Below the pieces are notes generated by a model, which saw nothing but the letters and a program-made list of their open reading frames with translations, was not told where the DNA came from and searched no databases. Below, in pieces: positions 1 through 5,896 of a stretch of DNA of 15,998 nt (the first letter of the stretch is position 1; each line of letters starts with the position of its first letter). Source of the DNA: Planctomycetales bacterium (GTDB lineage Bacteria > Planctomycetota > Phycisphaerae > SM23-33); contig DAOVLV010000006.1 in assembly GCA_030631085.1 (NCBI GenBank), forward strand, positions 1 through 15,998, in the 5' to 3' direction. Made by a program: the position numbers and the translations under genes.

Positions 1-1
1 C

Positions 2-202
2 ACCCGTTTCTTTGTTGACGGCGTTGAAGTTGCCGCTACTTCCAAGCGTCCCAGCAAACGACAGAGAATTACGATATGGATAGACAACTATCGTCTTCAA
101 GTGATAGATGGTAAGATATCGGCAGCGGGGCACCTGAACATACAGCAAGATCAGCGGATGTATGTTGATTGGGTGCGGTACTATAAAGCCCGTAAAAAAT
201 AG
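2..202 (+). CDS. C-terminal end of a GH16/concanavalin A-like protein (partial)
   Basis: Only the last 66 codons are visible, read in frame from base 2 to a TAG at 200-202; the start lies before the window. The peptide contains a FFVDGVEVA-like segment, an ITIWIDNY strand, and ends MYVDWVRYYKARKK. An 'FxVDG' strand followed about 50 residues later by a terminal 'mxVDWVRxY' strand is the usual ending of GH16 and other concanavalin A-like beta-sandwich domains that bind or cut polysaccharides. The assignment is by resemblance only: the catalytic ExDxxE region lies outside the window, so enzyme activity cannot be judged. It could equally be a non-catalytic lectin-like domain. It is followed by 219 bp of repeat-rich spacer. 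Confidence 0.5.
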   Translation, partial: TRFFVDGVEVAATSKRPSKRQRITIWIDNYRLQVIDGKISAAGHLNIQQDQRMYVDWVRYYKARKK

Positions 203-211
203 GTGGGTAAA

Positions 212-226
212 GGGGACTGTTTCCCC
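212..226. repeat. Short GC hairpin GGGGA-N5-TCCCC
   Basis: A perfect 5-bp stem (212-216 with 222-226) and 5-nt loop, starting 9 nt after the stop of the preceding gene. It could act as a weak terminator, although no T-run follows on the plus strand. It could also be a remnant of REP-like DNA. Confidence 0.4.
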
Positions 227-258
227 CTGTGATTATCGCTCCAAGAACTGGTTATATT

Positions 259-312
259 GGGACACAATATTAATTTTCGAGGTGCAAGTCCATAAAATCA
301 GTATTGTGTCCC
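259..312. repeat. 11-bp inverted repeat GGGACACAATA ... TATTGTGTCCC
   Basis: The arms at 259-269 and 302-312 are exact reverse complements, separated by 32 nt. A further pair, ATTTACC (334-340) and GGTAAAT (359-365), follows. No ORF in this spacer has convincing coding features. The structure fits a REP/MITE-type remnant or the degenerate end of a small mobile element, but nothing here identifies a transposase. Confidence 0.5.
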
Positions 313-372
313 CAGATTGCCATCATCGTCCACATTTACCCCGACCGCCCGCAGGTACGGTAAATCGCGGGT

Positions 373-398
373 CGTAAAATTATCTTGATTATTTTACG
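373..398. promoter_or_regulatory. Operator-like palindrome upstream of the DUF4143 ATPase
   Basis: A perfect 8-bp inverted repeat, CGTAAAAT (373-380) and ATTTTACG (391-398), with a 10-nt AT-rich spacer, centred about 36 nt before the GTG start of the ATPase gene. Size, symmetry and position suit a repressor operator overlapping the promoter. The downstream protein has a winged-helix-like middle region, so autoregulation is possible but only inferred. Confidence 0.4.
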
Positions 399-421
399 AT
401 TTTGTCGATAATAGTCCTGTT

Positions 422-1630
422 GTGAAACCGCGAAAAAGACTCTACGACACGCTTCTGGGCGAGCATCTTGCCACCCAACGACAGATGGCGTTTGTCAGCG
501 GTCCCCGGCAGGTCGGTAAAACTACAACCTGCCGAAACCTCTGCGATGAGTATCTCAATTGGGACAACCTCGACGACAGGGAGAAGATTCTCGCCGGTCC
601 GGGGAGCCTGGTGGAGCAGCTTCATTTGGATCGGTTGACCGAAACGACGCCGGTGGCCCTGTTCGACGAATTGCACAAGTACCCCCGTTGGAAGCAACTA
701 CTCAAGGGATTCTTCGACACCTACGCCGACCGGATCCATATCATGGTAACCGGATCGAGCCGAATGGACACCTACCGTCGCGGCGGCGACAGTCTGATGG
801 GGCGATATTTCCTCTATCGCATGCACCCGTTCAGTGTGGCCGAAGCGATCCGGCAGGACCTGCCCGATTCGAGGCGGATCGTCCGCCGACCGGAAAAAAT
901 CAAATCCACCGACTTCGACGCCCTGTGGACCCACGGCGGGTACCCCGAACCGTTTCTCAAACGCGACATTCGCTTCAGTCGGCGCTGGCGAAATCTGCGC
1001 GCCCGACAGTTGCTCCGCGAAGATGTCCGCGATCTGACGCAGATTCATCAACTCGATCAACTGGAAATACTGATCCGTCTGCTCAGTGTCCGCTCGTCCG
1101 GACAACTGGTCTATAACAACCTGGCCAGGGAAGTGCGGGTTTCCGTCGATACCGTTCGACGGTGGATCGACACGCTTTGCAGGATGCACCTGGGATTCCT
1201 GGTTCGTCCGTGGTTCAGGAATGTCGCGCGCAGCCTTCGCAAGGAACCCAAGTGGTTCCTGCGTGATTGGTCGGTCATCGACGATCCCGGCAGCAGGGCC
1301 GAAACGTTTATCGCCTGCCATTTGCTCAAAGCCGTCGAAGGATGGAACGACATGGGTCTGGGCGAGTTCCAATTGGGCTACCTGCGGGACACGAATAAGC
1401 GCGAGGTGGACCTCATCGTCGTCCGCGACGGTCAGCCCTGGTTCCTCGTCGAAGTAAAGCACAGCGACGATGCAATCAGCCCCGCCCTGAAGTATTTCCA
1501 GCGACAGACAAAGGCTCCATTTGCATTCCAGGTTGTCATGGTAGCCGATTATGTGGATGCCGACTGCTTCAGCCGCCCGTGCCCGCCCAAAGTCGTACCG
1601 GCCCGAACATTCCTCTCGCAATTGCTCTGA
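422..1630 (+). CDS. AAA_14 / DUF4143 family ATPase (COG1373)
   Basis: The 402-residue protein has the full architecture of the COG1373 family. A P-loop GPRQVGKTT (27-35) is followed by a Walker B strand VALFDELHK (79-86), then the family signatures VTGSSRMD and GGDSLMGRYF. A helix-turn-helix-like middle (about 225-265) contains NLAREVRVSVDTVRRW. The C-terminal DUF4143 region carries a PD-(D/E)xK nuclease-fold pattern, E328-V-D330 then E344-V-K346. Length is typical of the family. GTG at 422 is the first start that keeps the N-terminal helix before the P-loop; there is no clear Shine-Dalgarno. Family members are widespread accessory ATPases of uncertain role, often single genes that move between genomes. 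It sits alone between repeat-rich spacers, just upstream of the gcv operon, with a palindrome before its start. A self-regulated accessory module is an inference. Confidence 0.9.
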   Translation: MKPRKRLYDTLLGEHLATQRQMAFVSGPRQVGKTTTCRNLCDEYLNWDNLDDREKILAGPGSLVEQLHLDRLTETTPVALFDELHKYPRWKQLLKGFFDTYADRIHIMVTGSSRMDTYRRGGDSLMGRYFLYRMHPFSVAEAIRQDLPDSRRIVRRPEKIKSTDFDALWTHGGYPEPFLKRDIRFSRRWRNLRARQLLREDVRDLTQIHQLDQLEILIRLLSVRSSGQLVYNNLAREVRVSVDTVRRWIDTLCRMHLGFLVRPWFRNVARSLRKEPKWFLRDWSVIDDPGSRAETFIACHLLKAVEGWNDMGLGEFQLGYLRDTNKREVDLIVVRDGQPWFLVEVKHSDDAISPALKYFQRQTKAPFAFQVVMVADYVDADCFSRPCPPKVVPARTFLSQLL

Positions 1631-1632
1631 CA

Positions 1633-1648
1633 GGGACCAGGCAGTCCC
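1633..1648. repeat. Short hairpin GGGAC-N6-GTCCC
   Basis: A perfect 5-bp stem (1633-1637 with 1644-1648) begins 2 nt after the ATPase stop codon. It may be a weak terminator; only a short T-rich stretch follows. It resembles the GGGGA/TCCCC hairpin on the other side of the ATPase gene, though the two are not clearly the same repeat. Confidence 0.3.
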
Positions 1649-1734
1649 GCTTGATTCTTGATTTATCCGGCGAATCCTGATATGTAGTGCTGCTTCGAGA
1701 CTGCAACAGGACGTGCGTGAGGAGTAGTTTTAAA

Positions 1735-3069
1735 ATGCCGTTTATCGCCAATACAGACAAGCAGCGCGAGCAGATGCTCAACGAGTCGGGCATGAGCGCC
1801 GAGGACCTTTTCGCCGACATACCCGCCGATTTGCGATGCAATCGGCTGCAAATAGGCAGGGGCCTGAGCGAGCAGGAAGTTCGCCGGCACATGGCGGCGC
1901 TGTCGGACAAAAACGCGTCGGGGCTTATCAGTTTCCTCGGCGGGGGTTTCTACGACCACTTCGTACCCGCTGCCGTCGAAGCAATGGCTTCGCGGAGCGA
2001 GTTTTACACCGCCTACACGCCCTACCAACCCGAAGCCTCGCAAGGAACGCTCCAGGCGATTTATGAATATCAATCCGCGATATGCCGGCTTACGGAAATG
2101 GAGGTCGCCAACGCCTCGCTCTACGACGGCGGAACGGCTGTTTATGAAGCCGTGATGATGGCGATGCGGATTACCGGACGAAACCGCGTTATCGTCGATG
2201 AGGCCGTCAATCCAGTCTATCGAAAGATACTGCGGTCGTACACGACCAACCTCGGTATCGAGTTCGTCCAGACGTCCTGGCATGACGGCGGGGCCGACCG
2301 CGAGAAAATCGCGGCTGAACTTAACGACCAGACGGCTGCGATCGTCGTTCAGAATCCGAACTTTTTCGGTTGTCTCGACGATTTCGCCGATCTGGCCGAT
2401 GCCGCCCACAAGCACGGGGCATTGCTGATTGTATCGTGTTATCCGATTTCGCTGGGCATGGTCCGGACGCCGGGGCAGATGGGAGCCGACATAGTCGTCG
2501 GCGAGGGTCAGAGTCTGGGGCTGGCGTTGGCCTTCGGCGGTCCTTACCTGGGGTTCATGGCCACTCGCAAAAAATTCGTTCGCAAAATGCCCGGAAGGGT
2601 CGTCGGGCGCACCGTCGATAGCGAAGGGCGGGACGGATTCGTCCTGACGCTCCAGACCCGCGAGCAGCATATCCGGCGCGAAAAGGCCATGTCGAACATC
2701 TGCACGAACGAGGGCTTGTGCGCCCTGACCGCGACGATCTATCTGAGCCTCCTCGGCAAGGAGGGTCTGCGTGAACTTGCCCAGACCTGCGCCGACAAGG
2801 CCAACTACGCACAGAAGCGCCTGCTGGAAATTCCCGGCGTAACGACGCATTTTCCCAACCGCTGGTATTTTAACGAGTTCGTTCTACGTTTGCCGGTTGC
2901 ATCGGCCCAGCGGGTTATCCGACGATTGCTTGAGCGGGGAATCTCGGCTGGTTTCCCGTTATCGCGATACTACGACGATATGGAAAACTCGCTGCTGGTG
3001 GCAGTTACCGAGAAGCGCACCAAGGAGCAGATCGACCTGCTGGCACATACGTTGGAGGTGTCGCTGTGA
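1735..3069 (+). CDS. gcvPA: Glycine dehydrogenase (decarboxylating) subunit 1, P-protein alpha
   Basis: GcvPA pairs with GcvPB to form the PLP enzyme that decarboxylates glycine and passes the aminomethyl group to lipoyl-GcvH. The 444-residue protein matches the family throughout: a PF02347-type N-terminus, the block YTPYQPEASQGTLQAIYEYQ from Y94, YDGGTAVYEA, NPNFFG, and the conserved GEGQSLGLALAFGGPYLGFM region. An upstream GTG at 1687 is in frame. The ATG at 1735 is preferred because GAGGAG lies at 1719-1724, 10 nt before it, and the resulting protein has the usual length. It is the first gene of a five-function operon whose members overlap or nearly touch. The roughly 100-bp leader shows no glycine riboswitch that I can recognise. 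A TTGATT (1658-1663) 17 nt before a weak TATGTA is only a poor promoter candidate. Confidence 0.97.
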   Translation: MPFIANTDKQREQMLNESGMSAEDLFADIPADLRCNRLQIGRGLSEQEVRRHMAALSDKNASGLISFLGGGFYDHFVPAAVEAMASRSEFYTAYTPYQPEASQGTLQAIYEYQSAICRLTEMEVANASLYDGGTAVYEAVMMAMRITGRNRVIVDEAVNPVYRKILRSYTTNLGIEFVQTSWHDGGADREKIAAELNDQTAAIVVQNPNFFGCLDDFADLADAAHKHGALLIVSCYPISLGMVRTPGQMGADIVVGEGQSLGLALAFGGPYLGFMATRKKFVRKMPGRVVGRTVDSEGRDGFVLTLQTREQHIRREKAMSNICTNEGLCALTATIYLSLLGKEGLRELAQTCADKANYAQKRLLEIPGVTTHFPNRWYFNEFVLRLPVASAQRVIRRLLERGISAGFPLSRYYDDMENSLLVAVTEKRTKEQIDLLAHTLEVSL

Positions 3070-4514
3070 AACTCATCTTTGAAAAATCAGTTCCAGGCCG
3101 GCGGGCGTATCGCCCCGCCGATGACGACATTGACGCTCCGGCGCGCATCCCGAAGAATTTCCTGCGCGACCGGCCGGCAGCCCTGCCGGAACTGTCCGAA
3201 CTGGACGTGGTGCGACACTTCACAGAACTGTCGAACAGGAACTTCGGCGTCGATACCGGATTCTATCCGCTCGGCTCGTGCACAATGAAATACAACCCGA
3301 AGGTAACCGAGCGAATCAGCCACTATCCGGGGTTCGTGCACCTGCATCCGCTGCTGCCGCAACTGCCCGGCGGGGAAATGCTCGTCCAGGGCGCGCTGGC
3401 TGTGCTGCACGACATCGACATGATGTTGCGCGAAATCTGCGGAATGGCCGCTTTCACAATGCAGCCTCTGGCAGGAGCACACGGCGAACTGACCGGCGCG
3501 ATGATTATCGCGGCCTACCACGCAGACAAAGGCAACGACAAGACGACCATTCTTATCCCCGACAGCGCGCACGGGACCAACCCTGCCAGCGCCGCCATCG
3601 CAGGATACGACGTGCAAACGGTCCCGTCAGACGATACCGGCGTGATGGACATCGACGCTCTGGCAGAAGCGATGAACGACAAGGTCGCAGCCGTTATGCT
3701 CACCTGCCCCAATACGCTGGGCCTGTTCAATCCGCGAATCAAAGAACTCTGCAAAATGGCCCACGATGTTGACGCACTGGTGTACTACGACGGAGCGAAC
3801 CTCAACGCACTGCTCGGACGCTGCAGGCCCGGCGACATTGGATTCGACCTTGTGCACGTCAACCTGCACAAAACCTTCGCCACGCCCCACGGCGGCGGCG
3901 GGCCGGGGGCGGGACCGGTCGGAGTCTGCGAAAAACTCATACCATACCTGCCGACCTCCGTCATCGCCGACAAGCCAGACGGGTCGTACTGGCTGGACTA
4001 CGACAGGCCAAAATCCATCGGGTATATCGCGCCGTTCTACGGTAACTTCGCCGTCATACTCAAAGCCTACATATATACCCTGATGCTGGGGACGGACGGG
4101 CTGGAGCGAGTCTCCCAAAACGCCGTGCTGAACGCCAATTACGTCAAAGAAAAACTCAAGGCCCATTTCGACCTGCCATTCGGACAGACCTGTAAACATG
4201 AGTTCGTCCTGTCGGCGTCGCGCCAGGCCAAAAACGGCGTCCGGGCGATGGATATCGCCAAGGCCCTGATTGATCGTGGCTTCCATCCGCCGACGGTTTA
4301 TTTCCCGTTAATCGTGCCCGAAGCGATGATGATCGAGCCGACGGAAACCGAAAGCAAAGAAACGCTCGACACCTTCATCGCCGCGATGATCGAGATCGCC
4401 GAACTGGCCCAAAGCAACCCGGAAGAATTGACCGGATGTCCGCGAACGACGCCGGTCGGAAGACTGGACGAAACACTCGCAGCGAGAAAACCTGACCTGG
4501 CATCTTTGGAGTAG
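3066..4514 (+). CDS. gcvPB: Glycine dehydrogenase (decarboxylating) subunit 2, P-protein beta
   Basis: This 482-residue subunit carries the PLP-binding lysine of the split P protein, K269 in the motif HVNLHKTFATPHGGGGPG. Other family blocks are FYPLGSCTMKYNPK, MQPLAGAHGELTG, DSAHGTNPASAA and YYDGANLNA. The GTG start at 3066 overlaps the gcvPA stop as GTGA, and GGAGGTG at 3054-3060 is a strong ribosome-binding site, so the two subunits are translationally coupled as expected for a 1:1 complex. lpdA begins 8 nt after its stop. Together with GcvPA it releases CO2 from glycine and loads the methylamine onto lipoyl-GcvH. No substitution in key motifs is evident. Confidence 0.98.
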   Translation: MKLIFEKSVPGRRAYRPADDDIDAPARIPKNFLRDRPAALPELSELDVVRHFTELSNRNFGVDTGFYPLGSCTMKYNPKVTERISHYPGFVHLHPLLPQLPGGEMLVQGALAVLHDIDMMLREICGMAAFTMQPLAGAHGELTGAMIIAAYHADKGNDKTTILIPDSAHGTNPASAAIAGYDVQTVPSDDTGVMDIDALAEAMNDKVAAVMLTCPNTLGLFNPRIKELCKMAHDVDALVYYDGANLNALLGRCRPGDIGFDLVHVNLHKTFATPHGGGGPGAGPVGVCEKLIPYLPTSVIADKPDGSYWLDYDRPKSIGYIAPFYGNFAVILKAYIYTLMLGTDGLERVSQNAVLNANYVKEKLKAHFDLPFGQTCKHEFVLSASRQAKNGVRAMDIAKALIDRGFHPPTVYFPLIVPEAMMIEPTETESKETLDTFIAAMIEIAELAQSNPEELTGCPRTTPVGRLDETLAARKPDLASLE

Positions 4515-4522
4515 AACCTTTC

Positions 4523-5893
4523 ATGTCCACATACGACGTAATCATTCTCGGTGGTGGTCCCGGCGGATATGCCGCCGCTTTGAGGGCTTCCTTGCGAGGC
4601 GCGAAGGTCTGCTGCATTGAGGCCGATAAACTGGGCGGGACCTGCCTGAACGTCGGATGCATTCCCACCAAGGCAATGCTCCACGCAAGTGAGATTTATC
4701 ACCAGAGCAACCACGCTTCCGCTTTCGGCCTGAATTGTTCCTGCGCCGGCGTGGACGGTCAGGAATACATGGCCCGCGTCGCAAAAGTCGTCGCCGGACT
4801 GCGAAAGGGCGTCGAAGGACTGCTCAAAGCCCGTAAGGTGGACGTTCTCCGAGGCAAGGGGCGATTGACCGCTCCGGATACCATATCCGTCGAAACCGAC
4901 GATGGCTCCGAGCAGGTCAAAGCCAATTCGATTATCATCGCCACGGGTTCGTCGCCCGCGCGCCCCGGCTTCCTGCCATGGGACTCGCCGCGAATAATGA
5001 CCACCAACGAAGCCACCACCGCCGAGAGCCTGCCCGAAAGCGTTATTATCATCGGCGGAGGCGTCATCGGGTGCGAATTCGCAACCGTCTATACCGAACT
5101 GGGCGTCGAAACTACCGTTATCGAGATGCTCGACGGGCTTGTGGCTAACCTCGACGCCGAAGCATCAAAGATAATCGCCCGAAGCCTCAAAAAACGCGGC
5201 GCGACCGTCCTGACCAGCAGCAAAATCGTCAGCGTCAAAGCAGACGATTCGAGCGTTACGGTCGAAACCGAAAATGGAAAGACTATCAAGGCCGCCTGCG
5301 CAATTGCGGCCGTCGGGCGAATACCGAATACGGAAGACATCGGCGCCGAAGATATTGGTGTGGAACTGGATGGCGGAATCATCCGCGTCGATGACCGCTG
5401 CCGGACGAATGTCGATGGCGTCTATGCCGTCGGCGACGCAGCCGAAACTCGCCAGTACGCTCATCTTGCAACTCGAATGGGCATTGTCGCAGCCGACAAC
5501 GCCACGGGAAACGACGCCCGCGACGACCGGGCGGTCGTACCGGCCGGCGTCTATACGCACCCGGAAGTCGCAGCTGTGGGGCTGACCGAGGAACAGGGCG
5601 AAAATGTCCGCGTATCTGTATTTCCGCTCCGCGCCAGCGGTATTGCACACGCTTACGGCGAGATTGACGGGCAGGTAAAGATCGTCGCCGACACCGAAAC
5701 CGGAAAAATCCTCGGCTCGCTGGTTATCGGTCCGCACGCCACCGACGTTATCGCCGAAATCGCACTGGCGATGCGGCATGGGCTGACCGTTGAGAATATC
5801 GCCGAGACCATCCACGCTCATCCGACCTTCGCCGAAGCGGTACTCGAAACATCCGAAGCATGGCTGGGACTACCGTTGCACACATTGCGATAA
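4523..5893 (+). CDS. lpdA: Dihydrolipoyl dehydrogenase (L protein / E3)
   Basis: This 456-residue flavoprotein reoxidises dihydrolipoyl groups using NAD+, closing the glycine cleavage cycle; it may also serve 2-oxoacid dehydrogenases. Visible motifs in order: FAD-binding GGGPGGYAAALRA (from G10); the redox-active disulfide GGTCLNVGCIPTKA with C41 and C46; NAD-binding GGGVIGCEFA (from G178); the FAD-contacting YAVGDA; and the C-terminal dimer motif HAHPTFAE with catalytic-type H433 and E438. Length is normal. A GGAG at 4508-4511, inside the end of gcvPB, gives a suitable spacing to the ATG at 4523. It is cotranscribed with gcvPB (8 nt gap) and with the lipB::lipA frame (3 nt gap), which points to use with the glycine cleavage system. 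Confidence 0.97.
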   Translation: MSTYDVIILGGGPGGYAAALRASLRGAKVCCIEADKLGGTCLNVGCIPTKAMLHASEIYHQSNHASAFGLNCSCAGVDGQEYMARVAKVVAGLRKGVEGLLKARKVDVLRGKGRLTAPDTISVETDDGSEQVKANSIIIATGSSPARPGFLPWDSPRIMTTNEATTAESLPESVIIIGGGVIGCEFATVYTELGVETTVIEMLDGLVANLDAEASKIIARSLKKRGATVLTSSKIVSVKADDSSVTVETENGKTIKAACAIAAVGRIPNTEDIGAEDIGVELDGGIIRVDDRCRTNVDGVYAVGDAAETRQYAHLATRMGIVAADNATGNDARDDRAVVPAGVYTHPEVAAVGLTEEQGENVRVSVFPLRASGIAHAYGEIDGQVKIVADTETGKILGSLVIGPHATDVIAEIALAMRHGLTVENIAETIHAHPTFAEAVLETSEAWLGLPLHTLR

Positions 5894-5896
5894 ACA

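Noticed and set aside
162..377. 71-codon plus-strand frame as a small gene
   Set aside because: It overlaps the end of the GH16-like gene, runs across inverted repeats, has no ribosome-binding site and no recognisable protein features.
698..1621. Long open frame on the minus strand (307 codons) opposite the ATPase gene
   Set aside because: It is antisense to a protein with clear AAA_14/DUF4143 motifs and has no recognisable motif itself; it reflects high-GC codon bias.
1631..1734. Glycine riboswitch in the leader of gcvPA
   Set aside because: The leader is only about 100 nt and I could not find the conserved glycine aptamer core; only a small GGGAC/GTCCC hairpin is present.
1663..2850. 395-codon minus-strand frame opposite gcvPA
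   Set aside because: The plus strand encodes an unmistakable GcvPA; the antisense translation shows no family signature.
5165..5821. 218-codon minus-strand frame opposite lpdA
   Set aside because: Shadow of the lpdA coding frame; no ribosome-binding site or motif.
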